64,000 bases of DNA from Pseudomonadota bacterium (GTDB taxonomy: Bacteria; Pseudomonadota; Gammaproteobacteria; Burkholderiales; Burkholderiaceae_C). Below the pieces are notes generated by a model. It saw only the letters and a program-made list of their open reading frames with translations. It was not told the DNA's origin and did not search any database. The stretch covers positions 544,822-608,821 of the forward strand of contig JAKARB010000001.1 in NCBI GenBank assembly GCA_021819435.1, written 5' to 3'. Positions 55,131 to 63,970 of the stretch are shown here, in pieces; the stretch's first letter is position 1; every line of letters begins with the position of its first letter. The position numbers and the translations under genes are program-made.

Positions 55131-58100
55131 TCAGTAAACTTCGGCGCTCTTGTCACCGAGCAGGCGCTCGGCATCGCGTCGGCCAAACAGCCAGAACATG
55201 GCCGGGGTCAGGAAGGTGTCCAGCAAGGTTGAGCTGATCAAGCCTGAGAAGATCACCACCGCCACGGGGTGCAGGATCTCGGTGCCAGGCCGCTCGGCCT
55301 CGAACAACAGGGGTGCCAGCGCGAAGGCGGTCACCAGAGCGGTCATCAACACCGGGCTGAGCCGCTCCATCGAGCCGCGCAAGATCATCGCGTGGTCAAA
55401 ACGTTCGCCTTCGAGTCGCATCAGGTTCAGGTAGTGGCTGACCTTGAGGATGCCGTTGCGCACCGAGATGCCCGCCAAGGTGATGAAGCCGATCAAGGCT
55501 GCCACCGACAGGGGCTGTCCTGCCAGCCACAAGCCCAGCACCGCACCCACCAGGGCCAGCGGGATGTTGGCCATGATCAGCGCAGCCAGGTTGGCTGATT
55601 TGTAGCGGGTGTAGAGCACCACGAACATCAGCACCAGCGACACCATGGAGAGCAGGCCGACCAGTCGGCTGGCTTCTTCCTGTGCCTGAAACTGCCCGCC
55701 CAGGGTCACGAAGTAGCCTTCAGGCAAAGGCGTGGTGGCCACCACCTTGCGGATGTCGGCCACCACGTCTGACAAGGCTCGCCCTTGCGCATTGGCAGAC
55801 AAGACGATGCGGCGTTTGCCGTCGTCGCGGCTGATCTGGTTGGGGCCATCGCTGTCTTCGATCGTGGCGATCTTGGACAGGGGGATCCGCCCGGTCGGTG
55901 TCTCCAGCATGATCTGACCCAGCCCCTGCAAGGTGCGGGCGCGCTCTGGCAGGCGAACCACCAGGGCAAAGCGACGGCTGCCTTCCACCACCTGGGTGAC
56001 CTTTTCCCCCTCCACCAAGCTTTGGAGCACCGCCAGGATCTGAGGCGTTGGCACGCCGTACTGCGCCGCTGCGTCGTAATCCACCCGCACCTTGATTTGA
56101 GGTGCGAGCACCTGCTTTTCAATCTCCAGGTCTGCCAGGCCGGGCACTTGCGCCAACTTGCCGCGTAAAGCGTCGGCCTGCCCCCTCAAGGTGTCAAGGT
56201 CTTCACCGAACAGCTTGATGGCGATTTGCGAGCGCACCCCTGAGAGCATGTGGTCGATGCGGTGCGAAATCGGCTGCCCGATGGCAATGGCCGCGGGCAG
56301 CATCGACAGGCGCGAACGGATGTCGGCTTTGACCTCGTCCATGCTGCGCGTGAGCTCGGACGCTGGCAGCAGGCCGACATCCAATTCACTGACGTGCACG
56401 CCTTCTGCGTGTTCATCCAGCTCCGCCCGGCCACTGCGACGACCCACGTGAGTGACTTCAGGCACCTTTCGCACCAGTACCTCGGCCTGGCTGGCCAGGG
56501 CAGATGATTCGGCCAAGGTCACGCCGGGGTTCAAGCGCAAGCCGATCAGCAGCGTTCCCTCGTTGAATGGCGGCAGAAAGGTGGTGGCAAAGAAGGGCAC
56601 CGCCACGGCCGACAAGACTGCCGCCAGTCCACCGGCCAGCAATGCCGACCTGGGTGCGCTCAAAACGGCCTGCAAAGCCTTGCGGTAACGCGCTTTCAGC
56701 CAGGCCAGCACGCGGGTGTCATCGTGGTCCAGGCTCTTCATGCGTGGCAACAGGTAGGAGGCCAGAACCGGCGTCACAGTGACCGAGACCAGCAGCGAAG
56801 CCATGGTCGAGACGATGAACGCAATGCCCAGGGGCACGAACAAGCGCCCCTCGATGCCGGGCAGCGCAAACAAGGGCAGGAACACCAGGACGATGATGGC
56901 CGTTGCGTACAGGATGCCCGAGCGAACCTCCATCGAGGCCAGCTTGACCACCTCCAGCATGGGCATGCGCTCCGCCTCGGGCTTTTGGCGCTCAAGCTTG
57001 AGGCGGCGCAACACGTTCTCGACGTCCACCACTGCGTCGTCAACCAGGCCGCCGATGGCGATGGCCAGGCCGCCCAGCGTCATCGTGTTGATCGACAGAC
57101 CGAAGTACCGGAACACCAGTGCCGTGACAAAGATGGACACCGGGATGGCGGTCAGCGCAATGATGGTAGGGCGCAGCGTGCCCAGAAAAACGAACAAAAT
57201 GACCGCCACGAAAACGGACGCACCGATCAGCTTGCCTTGCAGCGTGGTCACCGAGGCTTCGATGAAACTGGCCTGGCGGAAAGTGACGCGAGGCGCCTCC
57301 ATGCCGACAGGCAGGGAGGTCTTCATCTCGCCCAGCGCCGCCTCAATGGTGCGGGTCAAACCAATGGTGTCTGCGGTCGGCTGCTTCTGAATCCCGAGGA
57401 TGACGGCTGGCTTGCCCTCAAAGCCTGCATCACCACGCTTGAGCGCAGGCGCAAAGCTCACATCGGCCACCTGGCGCAACCGGATGGCCTGTCCATTGCG
57501 GGCCGTCAGAGCCAGGTTCTTCAGGTCATCCAGGCGCGAGGTGCGGCCCAAATGACGGATCAGGTATTCGCGGCCATTGAGCTCCATGAACCCGCCCGAA
57601 CTGTTTGAAGAGAACCCCCGCAGCGCACCCTCCAGTTGGTCGTGCGTGATGTCCAGCTCCGCCATGCGAACAGTGTTGGGTTGCACCTGGAACTGGCGCA
57701 CCTCACCGCCAATTGGGATGACCTGGGCGACTCCTGGGATGGCCATCAACCGAGGCCTGAGCACCCAATCTGCATATTCGCGCACCGCCATGGGTGAAGT
57801 CTTTGCGAGATCGATGGGAATGGCGACCTGCATGATCTCGCCCATGATGGAGCTGATGGGCCCCATCCTGGGCGTGATGCCTTCGGGCAAGCCTTCTTCC
57901 ATGGAGGTCAAGCGCTCTGACACCATCTGCCGAGCTCGGAAGATCTCGGTGCTCCAGTCAAAGGTGACGTAGATGAAGGACAGGCCTGCGCTGGAGGTCG
58001 AGCGCACGCTCTCCACCCCCGGCAGGCCATTCATCGTGGTCTCCAGCGGGAAGGTGATCAGTTGCTCCACCTCTTCGGCGGCCATGCCGCCCGCTTCCGT

Positions 58101-58250
58101 CATGATGGTGACGGTTGGTTTGTTGAGATCAGGAAACACATCCACCGGCGTGCGTGTGAGCGTGAAGGCCCCGTAGGCCATCAGCACCGCCGCAGCGATG
58201 AGAACGAGCAGCCGGTTGGCCAGGCTGCTTTCGAGTAGCCACTTGAACAT
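55131..58250 (-). CDS. HME-RND metal efflux pump (second system)
   Basis: A 1039-residue RND pump, clearly apart from CzcA at 25203-28388. In the fourth transmembrane segment the motif is AIGGLVDDAVVDVEN (398-412): the first Asp of the HME1 motif is Ala, while Asp404 and Glu411 remain. This is the pattern of other heavy-metal RND groups whose ion is less certain. The N-terminus and NGLPGVESVRSTSS are usual for the superfamily. It is the penultimate gene of an operon with its own adaptor and TolC-like protein. Confidence 0.92.
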   Translation of the reverse strand: MFKWLLESSLANRLLVLIAAAVLMAYGAFTLTRTPVDVFPDLNKPTVTIMTEAGGMAAEEVEQLITFPLETTMNGLPGVESVRSTSSAGLSFIYVTFDWSTEIFRARQMVSERLTSMEEGLPEGITPRMGPISSIMGEIMQVAIPIDLAKTSPMAVREYADWVLRPRLMAIPGVAQVIPIGGEVRQFQVQPNTVRMAELDITHDQLEGALRGFSSNSSGGFMELNGREYLIRHLGRTSRLDDLKNLALTARNGQAIRLRQVADVSFAPALKRGDAGFEGKPAVILGIQKQPTADTIGLTRTIEAALGEMKTSLPVGMEAPRVTFRQASFIEASVTTLQGKLIGASVFVAVILFVFLGTLRPTIIALTAIPVSIFVTALVFRYFGLSINTMTLGGLAIAIGGLVDDAVVDVENVLRRLKLERQKPEAERMPMLEVVKLASMEVRSGILYATAIIVLVFLPLFALPGIEGRLFVPLGIAFIVSTMASLLVSVTVTPVLASYLLPRMKSLDHDDTRVLAWLKARYRKALQAVLSAPRSALLAGGLAAVLSAVAVPFFATTFLPPFNEGTLLIGLRLNPGVTLAESSALASQAEVLVRKVPEVTHVGRRSGRAELDEHAEGVHVSELDVGLLPASELTRSMDEVKADIRSRLSMLPAAIAIGQPISHRIDHMLSGVRSQIAIKLFGEDLDTLRGQADALRGKLAQVPGLADLEIEKQVLAPQIKVRVDYDAAAQYGVPTPQILAVLQSLVEGEKVTQVVEGSRRFALVVRLPERARTLQGLGQIMLETPTGRIPLSKIATIEDSDGPNQISRDDGKRRIVLSANAQGRALSDVVADIRKVVATTPLPEGYFVTLGGQFQAQEEASRLVGLLSMVSLVLMFVVLYTRYKSANLAALIMANIPLALVGAVLGLWLAGQPLSVAALIGFITLAGISVRNGILKVSHYLNLMRLEGERFDHAMILRGSMERLSPVLMTALVTAFALAPLLFEAERPGTEILHPVAVVIFSGLISSTLLDTFLTPAMFWLFGRRDAERLLGDKSAEVY

Positions 58251-58264
58251 GATGCGTGGCCCTT

Positions 58265-59398
58265 TCAGCGAATTTGGTTGAGCAAGCTGGCGCCATGCGT
58301 GACCACGCGCTCACCCGCCTTCAAGCCGGAGGTGACGGCCACCGAGGCGCCATCCAGCGGCTCGAAGGTGATCACGCGTGGCGTGAAGCGCTCGGGCGAT
58401 TGCTTGACCCAGACGATGTTCTGATTCGATGGGTTTTTGAGCACCGATGCCGACGGGACGGCTTGGCCTTTGACCTTCAGGTCAGATTGCACATAGACCT
58501 TCAGGGGCTGCCCGACAGCCAGTTGAGACAGCGCCTGTCCTGTTGCCGAAAAGACCAATGGCAGTGCTTGATCACGCAGGCTTTTGGCTCCGCCAATGAA
58601 CTTGAGCGGCACCCTTTGTCCACCAATGTTCACTGTTGCGCTGGATACGTTCTGGGCCTGAGCCGTGTCATAGGCCAGCGCCTCGATGCGCAGGCGCTGT
58701 GGGTCAACGACCTCGAAGACCAGTTCGCGGGCGTCCACCACCTGGCCAGCCACGGCCTGTGTCGAAGCAATCACGCCGGATACCGGTGCCACGAGCGTGT
58801 CGCGCCCCCCCAGACCACCCGAGATGGCCGAGAGGCGCTCGCTCAGGCTGGCCAGCTCACTTTGCGCCGCTTCAATCTCTTTGGCAGGCACCGTGTCAGA
58901 GAGTTCCTGAAGGCGTGCCAGTCGTTTGGCTGCCAATGCCCGGGCCGCTTTCAGTTCGGCCTGTTGCGCGACCTGGTTGCTGCGCTCGATGGCCCCCGCT
59001 GTGGGCACCACATAGGCCAGGACCTCGCCTTGTTTGACCTGCTGCCCCAGGCTGGGCAAGCCCTTGGGCCCGGCTTGCAAACGGCCCGCCAAAGAAGCTT
59101 GTACTTTGCCGCCCGCATTGGGGTCCATCGACACCTTGCCTGAGAGCTCGTATGCGCGGGGCAAGTCGCCGTCAGTGACAGCCAGGGTGCGCAGTTGCCA
59201 CTGCCTTTGGGCAGGCTTGGGCAAGAACACACTGCCATCGGGTTGGCGCTTGGGGCCATTGCCCGTTGCAGCAGGCGGGGCATCGCCATGGTCATGCCCC
59301 TCGCCTGCGCGAGCAAGTGAGGGGCTGAGTGCGGCACCCAGAACCAGGCATGAGGCCAGACACGAAGCCAGCGCCATAGAAATCTTTGTCGTGCTCAT
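58265..59398 (-). CDS. Periplasmic adaptor protein of the second RND system
   Basis: A 377-residue membrane-fusion protein. Signal peptide to LARAG (about 31), a short GEGHDHGD metal-binding stretch, then the adaptor domains with LSGKVSMDPNAGGKVQASLA and a long alpha-hairpin (about 130-190). The start at 59398 overlaps the stop of the upstream gene (ATGA). It has only a short His stretch, in contrast to the 70-residue His-rich region of CzcB. Confidence 0.9.
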   Translation of the reverse strand: MSTTKISMALASCLASCLVLGAALSPSLARAGEGHDHGDAPPAATGNGPKRQPDGSVFLPKPAQRQWQLRTLAVTDGDLPRAYELSGKVSMDPNAGGKVQASLAGRLQAGPKGLPSLGQQVKQGEVLAYVVPTAGAIERSNQVAQQAELKAARALAAKRLARLQELSDTVPAKEIEAAQSELASLSERLSAISGGLGGRDTLVAPVSGVIASTQAVAGQVVDARELVFEVVDPQRLRIEALAYDTAQAQNVSSATVNIGGQRVPLKFIGGAKSLRDQALPLVFSATGQALSQLAVGQPLKVYVQSDLKVKGQAVPSASVLKNPSNQNIVWVKQSPERFTPRVITFEPLDGASVAVTSGLKAGERVVTHGASLLNQIR

Positions 59399-59958
59399 TC
59401 GGCACCTCCCATGCGTGTGCGCTTGTTGCGCTGAATGAAGAACAGCCCACCGGCGACCACCACCAGCCCGGGCAGCGCCCACTTGAGCCACCGGCTCATG
59501 GGCCATGTGCCACCGCCAGAGGCATCGGCAGCATCGGTGTGGGCGGCTTCGTGCACATCCAGCTCGGCCGCCAGCAGATCGGACGCCTGACCAGCCACCA
59601 CGGTGGCGCTCACAGGGTATTCACCCTCTTCAGGTTCAGCGGCCAGGGTGGCTTCGAACGTGCCTTCTTCGGTTTGTTTGACGGGCAATGCCTTGCCTGC
59701 GAATTCGATCTCCAGGCTGGCGCCTTTGACAGGGCTGTTGTCTGCCGCTTGATCCAGGTAGAGCGTCAGCTGGCGGCCGTCGAGCACGCCGACCAGCTCG
59801 AACTGGTCCGACGTTGCTTCGAAGCGGGCCAAAGTCGGCTCGGCTGCGGCGCTTGGCGCCTCGCCATGGTCATGGCCTTCACCGGCCATGACCAAAGCCG
59901 TCACGGTGCTCAGGCCAAGGGCTGCGGCCCAGGCACGGATGGTTTGAATGTGTGTCAT
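59395..59958 (-). CDS. Membrane-anchored periplasmic protein of the second RND operon
   Basis: A 187-residue protein with a signal peptide (about 5-24), GEGHDHGEAPSAAAE, one or two small beta domains (FEATSDQFELVGVLDGRQLT; LEIEFAGKALPV) and a C-terminal transmembrane anchor (about 156-175) with a basic tail RNKRTRMGG. The beta domain resembles that of the His-rich proteins at 31839 and 54699. In other adaptors a similar region forms the N-terminus of CzcB; here it is a separate gene coupled to the adaptor. The start at 59958 has AAGG 10 nt upstream. Confidence 0.75.
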   Translation of the reverse strand: MTHIQTIRAWAAALGLSTVTALVMAGEGHDHGEAPSAAAEPTLARFEATSDQFELVGVLDGRQLTLYLDQAADNSPVKGASLEIEFAGKALPVKQTEEGTFEATLAAEPEEGEYPVSATVVAGQASDLLAAELDVHEAAHTDAADASGGGTWPMSRWLKWALPGLVVVAGGLFFIQRNKRTRMGGAE

Positions 59959-59989
59959 GTGGGGGTTTACCTTTGCGATGGCGATGTGT

Positions 59990-61327
59990 TCATGGCTTGG
60001 GCAGTTCGCCCAAGGCTTGCCACCAGGCCGACCAGGCGGCGGACACGTCAATGCGTGCTCGGCTGAGTGCTTTTTGCGCCTGAACGGCCTCCTGTTCAAT
60101 GCGCAGGCGGGTGGGCAGATCGGTTTCTCCCAAGCGGAATGACTTGTCGAAGAAGTTTTTGCTCTCCTGCGCAAGTTGCGCCTGGCGATGTGTTGCCTGC
60201 CATTGCGTATGGGCGCTTCGCAGTCGTGCCAGCGCCGAAGCGGCTTGCGCTTGCAGGCGTGCCCGCATTTGTAAGGTCATGGCTTGCGCTTCCTGGGCTG
60301 CGGCCAAGGCTTCGGCCTGCCTGGCATCGGCTCGTGCGCCTGTGCCAAACGGAACCCTCAGACCAACTGTGATGCTCTGCTGATACGGATCGCCTGTTTG
60401 CCCTCGGCTGCGTGTTGTCAACACGGTGAGCTCTGGACTGGCGCGCCTCGATGAGGCGGCCAAATCCGCTTGCGCACTGGCCATGGACTGTTGGGCCATG
60501 GCTTCCGCGAACAACGGGTGTTCATCGACTGATGGGGCATCCGATGCGAGGGCATCCGCTGAGGGCAGTGGTGTCGAAACGTCGCCCTCGGATGTCGCTT
60601 CGAGGTTGTCAGGAGACAAATCCAGCAGTCCGGTCAGGCCCCTGAGTGCATGCAGCGATGCCTCGTAGGCGCCTTGCGCTTCAGCAACGGCCGATTCGGC
60701 CTGTGCCACGGCTCCCTCTGCCTGATGCTGATCCGCGCGGGCCAGATCACCTGCTTTGACGCGGCGGGCCACGTCAAGGGCAATTTGCTGGGCATTGGCA
60801 ACCCTGGTTTGGGCCAAGGCCAGCTCGGTTTGCGTGCGCTGCGTTTGCCACCAGCCTTCACGAACAAGGCCAGCGAGTTGCAAGCGTTGGGCCTTCATAC
60901 TGCCTTGTAGCGCCAAGATTTGGGCATGGCTGAGTGCAGTCGCGCGTTGACTCTGGCCGGGCAGCCACAAGGGCAGTGCCACACCAACTTCTACTTCGCG
61001 GCTGCCTGCACCCGAGCCAGGGCGGTCGGTCTTGCCTTGCAGCAGCATGGCAGGCGAATCGGCCGTCCACGCGCTGCTGGCGGCCCTCAATGACTCCGCT
61101 GCACGCAGGCGTTCGGTGTAGGACTGCGCCTCTGGCTGACGCGACCAGGCTGCTTCCAACAAGGTTAAAAGCGTCAGTTTGGAGGGCGCAGCGGTGAGGT
61201 GTTGAGCGTCGCTCTGTGAGATGACAGGTGCCTGAGCCCCCGTTGTTTGAGCTTGAAGGGGTGACAGGCAGGCTAGCGAGGCCATCATGGCCAGCGCTGA
61301 GCTTAGTGTTTGATGACGGAAATGCAT
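59990..61327 (-). CDS. TolC/CzcC-like outer-membrane factor (second system)
   Basis: A 445-residue outer-membrane efflux protein. Signal peptide to LQAQ (about 27), LTLLTLLEAAWSRQPEAQSY opening the first repeat (about 51-70) and long helices rich in Ala, Gln and Arg. The second repeat opens near ADALASDAPSVDEHPLFAEA. It completes the tripartite system with the adaptor and RND pump downstream. Confidence 0.9.
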   Translation of the reverse strand: MHFRHQTLSSALAMMASLACLSPLQAQTTGAQAPVISQSDAQHLTAAPSKLTLLTLLEAAWSRQPEAQSYTERLRAAESLRAASSAWTADSPAMLLQGKTDRPGSGAGSREVEVGVALPLWLPGQSQRATALSHAQILALQGSMKAQRLQLAGLVREGWWQTQRTQTELALAQTRVANAQQIALDVARRVKAGDLARADQHQAEGAVAQAESAVAEAQGAYEASLHALRGLTGLLDLSPDNLEATSEGDVSTPLPSADALASDAPSVDEHPLFAEAMAQQSMASAQADLAASSRRASPELTVLTTRSRGQTGDPYQQSITVGLRVPFGTGARADARQAEALAAAQEAQAMTLQMRARLQAQAASALARLRSAHTQWQATHRQAQLAQESKNFFDKSFRLGETDLPTRLRIEQEAVQAQKALSRARIDVSAAWSAWWQALGELPKP

Positions 61328-61494
61328 CCGATTCTTCTCCGGGAAAAATCCACAGGTGGAAGGAATCGGCGAGGGTCAGGGTCGCGGCGTTGAAGGCGAA
61401 AAGGGCCGCACAAATGGCATGGCACCGATGCGTCAATCACACGCGATAAGACAGGCTGAATGTGGGGCGCGAACCCCGGGCAGCACCTCGCCGC

Positions 61495-61851
61495 TCAGGC
61501 GAGGTTTGACCAGTTGGGGCGGTCGGGCAAGGCCACGGGCGCAGCGGGCACCCTGGCGTCTTCAGTGTGCATCAGGCCTCGATTGGGCGTGCCAATCTGG
61601 TTGCGGCTCGTGAATTGGGGCAACGCTGCGCAGTGACCATGGCAAGCATGGCAGTCGGCGTGGTCGGCGTTGGATGTTTGGCCATCGGGTGACGGGAAGT
61701 CACCACCACTCAGTTCGCTGTGCTCATGCTGGTGGTGCCCCAGATGCGTTGTCTGGGGCGAATGTTCGTGCTGGCAATAGGGTGCCGCTGCCGCCCAGAG
61801 GGACTGCAAAGGCAACCAACACAGCAAGAAAATGGCGATCCAGCGACGCAT
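61495..61851 (-). CDS. czcI: CzcI-like periplasmic protein (copy 5)
   Basis: A 118-residue CzcI-family protein: signal peptide MRRWIAIFLLCWLPLQSLWA, PYCQHEHSPQTTHLGHHQHE with the His-rich core, DCHACHGHC and RPNW near the end. It precedes the outer-membrane factor gene, the czcI position. A start at 61896 would overlap the upstream stop as ATGA and add 15 residues outside the family; 61851 is preferred from alignment with the other four copies. Confidence 0.82.
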   Translation of the reverse strand: MRRWIAIFLLCWLPLQSLWAAAAPYCQHEHSPQTTHLGHHQHEHSELSGGDFPSPDGQTSNADHADCHACHGHCAALPQFTSRNQIGTPNRGLMHTEDARVPAAPVALPDRPNWSNLA

Positions 61852-61892
61852 GGTGAAAAGTGTAGCAGGGTACGGACGGCGCTCGTGGTGAT

Positions 61893-62600
61893 TCACTTGC
61901 CGGACCTGATGGATTGCACGGTTTTGTTCATCCAGTGGCGAACCACGTGCTGAAACAAGTACCGCTTGAAGCCCGAGAGGTTGGTGCCGTGTCTGGTGTA
62001 AAAGTCGTCGGGCGTGTCGAAAAGCCCAAAATCATGGTTGATGCCATTGCGCTGGATGTAGGTGCTTTCACCTTGCCAAGCGATGGGCGGGTTTTGCAGG
62101 TCGTCCACCGCAGCACCGTATCCGCAAAACGGCCCGTTGTGCTGAGAGAAGCGCTTTTGCAGGGCACTCAGGTAGGTTCGGTCCAGAATGAACCCCTCAA
62201 GGTTGATCCAGCGCCCATCCATGTCAACTTCCACCCAACTGTGGATGATGTTCCCGGGGGCGAGCAAATAGGCCAAACCGGTGATGGCACCTTTTTGCAA
62301 GGCCTTGTCGATGGTGAAGCCATGGAATCGGCAGGGAACGTCCATGGCTCTGAGCAGTGCCATCAACAAGGTGCCCTTGGTATTGCACTGGCCGATGCCA
62401 TCTGCCAGCACACGGGAAGCGGGCAGATCGTCTTGGGTGTTGTAGCCAAACGCGATCTCGTCACGCACGAAGGCATACGCCGCCCCAACGCGATCATGTA
62501 GTCCCAATGAAGTCCAGTTTCTTTGCTGAATCAGTTGGCGAATGGCTGGGGCGTGGTGGTCAAGGATCGGGGTGGCTTGAGTCAGGTGGTGATGGCGCAT
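61893..62600 (-). CDS. Transglutaminase-like protease-fold protein
   Basis: A 235-residue protein of the transglutaminase-like superfamily. The catalytic triad is seen as Cys in GIGQCNTKGTLLMALLRA (about Cys92), His in NIIHSWVEV (about His142) and Asp in MDGRWINLEG (about Asp149). No signal peptide. It is the first gene after the MerR-type promoter at 62639-62669, ahead of czcI and the second RND system, so it should be metal-induced. The substrate is unknown: a thiol protease or peptide/amide-cleaving role is possible. Confidence 0.82.
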   Translation of the reverse strand: MRHHHLTQATPILDHHAPAIRQLIQQRNWTSLGLHDRVGAAYAFVRDEIAFGYNTQDDLPASRVLADGIGQCNTKGTLLMALLRAMDVPCRFHGFTIDKALQKGAITGLAYLLAPGNIIHSWVEVDMDGRWINLEGFILDRTYLSALQKRFSQHNGPFCGYGAAVDDLQNPPIAWQGESTYIQRNGINHDFGLFDTPDDFYTRHGTNLSGFKRYLFQHVVRHWMNKTVQSIRSGK

Positions 62601-62638
62601 GGCGTGAGCCTTCGGCTTTCAAGATTCGATATGCCTTG

Positions 62639-62669
62639 ATTTGAAAGCCTGTAGTGACTCCAGAGTCAA
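62639..62669 (-). promoter_or_regulatory. MerR-type (CadR) operator-promoter driving the second RND operon
   Basis: On the minus strand: TTGACT, 19-bp spacer CTGGAGTCACTACAGGCTT, TCAAAT. Same spacing as the other three copies; the dyad is less perfect. It drives the transglutaminase-like gene (62600) with a leader of about 32 nt. Confidence 0.8.
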
Positions 62670-62734
62670 GATGCCAGTGCACCCGCCGCACCGTCTGCGC
62701 CACGTCTACCCTGGCAGCCCGCCTGCCATCGCCT

Positions 62735-62821
62735 TCACGGGGTGCCTTGTTGGAGAGCGATGATTGCCATGCCCGCGATTGCCAGGGCTGCGCCTGCAAT
62801 GTCCCGGTGCGTGGGTGTCAC
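62735..62821 (-). pseudogene. C-terminal remnant of a YnfA-like gene
   Basis: The frame VTPTHRDIAGAALAIAGMAI followed by IALQQGTP and a stop matches the end of YnfA-family proteins. No upstream YnfA sequence remains. The intact relative is at 35797-36129. Confidence 0.45.
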
Positions 62822-63241
62822 ACAGCACTTCAGTCGAAATTGCATTGCTGCTCAATGGCTTGTGAGTTGTTCGTCGGACCAATTGGGCAGTACGGATCTG
62901 TGTGGGGTGCGCCCAGCAATGGGCGTCCCTACCGCGATTGCCAAGACGCTAACTTTCCTTCCTCGTGGCGGCCTTGGCAATTGGCCTCGCTGATAGAGGG
63001 GCTCCGGTCTCCAAGAAGTTGGCTACTTGGCAACGTGCACTTGCCTATCTTTGGCATCATCCCAACAATTCAAACCAACGTGGCACAGGCGGATGTGCTT
63101 GCCGCAGCCATGTCGGACTCTGGCGTCAATCGCCTGTGGGCACGTCGTGTGGCCCCATTTAATGGCTAACCCCGATGGATCTTCATTTATGTTCTGCGGG
63201 CAGCAACTGACTTTGGCTCTGCCGGAAGGATTGCTAGGAGC
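62822..63241. other. Intergenic stretch before methyltransferase copy 2
   Basis: About 420 bp. Open plus-strand frames here (to 171 codons) have no ribosome site and unlikely composition. It probably holds decayed DNA and the promoter of the methyltransferase gene. I see nothing further. Confidence 0.4.
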
Positions 63242-63892
63242 ATGATGTCTGAAGACAATCTGAAAGGCCCAAATGGTGAGGACGTTCTATCATCCGTTCG
63301 CCATGATGCTGCCGTGGCGTCGACAAACCGATTCTACGAGGACCATGCGGTCGAATACTTCTCATGGACCTTCGGTGCACAGACGCAGTTCGTCCTGGAT
63401 CGCTTCCTGTCACATCTGCCGGCCAAGGCCTCCATCCTTGATGCCGGCTGCGGCTCCGGCCGGGACCTCAAATTCTTTCTTTCCCGGGGTCATTGTGCGT
63501 TGGGGATCGATGCCTCGACAGCCCTCGTGCAAATGGCGGCCCAGCATTCGGGCGCCCCATGTGAGGTCGCTCGGATCGAAAGCATCAGCTATGAAGATCG
63601 GTTCGATGGGATATGGGCATGTGCTTCATTGCTCCACTTGCCCCGGGACGCATTTCGCCCCGCGCTTCGTTGCCTGAACCGGGCCCTCAAAAGAGGCGGC
63701 ACACTCTTCATGGCAGTCCAGGAGGGGCAGGGCGAAGCGATTCTTCCGGACGGCCGTTTGTACGTCTACTACTCAGAAGACGACATACGCAGGTCACTTG
63801 ACGTCGCCGGGTTGGCCGTGAATGAACTCTGGATGTCGCGGAATTCGGCTGAGGCGATGCACCAGCCGGTATGGTGTCACGGATCGCCGTAA
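63242..63892 (+). CDS. Class I SAM-dependent methyltransferase (copy 2), 3' end replaced
   Basis: A 216-residue methyltransferase close to copy 1 (20066-20656). Shared: FYEDHAVEYFSWTF, ILDAGCGSGRDLKFF (65-79), DGIWACASLLHLPR. Copy 2 has about 28 extra N-terminal residues. Copy 1 ends PHWINVLAIAS; copy 2 reads PVW and then CHGSP, where the coding sequence enters what looks like an IS end at 63875, so the last residues are foreign. The fold should be intact. ATG at 63242 or 63245, after AGGAG. Confidence 0.85.
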   Translation: MMSEDNLKGPNGEDVLSSVRHDAAVASTNRFYEDHAVEYFSWTFGAQTQFVLDRFLSHLPAKASILDAGCGSGRDLKFFLSRGHCALGIDASTALVQMAAQHSGAPCEVARIESISYEDRFDGIWACASLLHLPRDAFRPALRCLNRALKRGGTLFMAVQEGQGEAILPDGRLYVYYSEDDIRRSLDVAGLAVNELWMSRNSAEAMHQPVWCHGSP

Positions 63893-63924
63893 TGGAGCCA
63901 AGGATGTTCGGCGTAATGGAGCCA
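63885..63924 (+). repeat. Two direct repeats CGCCGTAATGGAGCCA / CGGCGTAATGGAGCCA
   Basis: Units at 63885-63900 and 63909-63924 differ at one base. Repeated transposase-binding motifs at element ends are typical of IS21. Confidence 0.7.
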
Positions 63925-63970
63925 GTTTCTGGCTGCTGAACAGGGCTCCCGAGGGGGTTGAGGAACGGGG

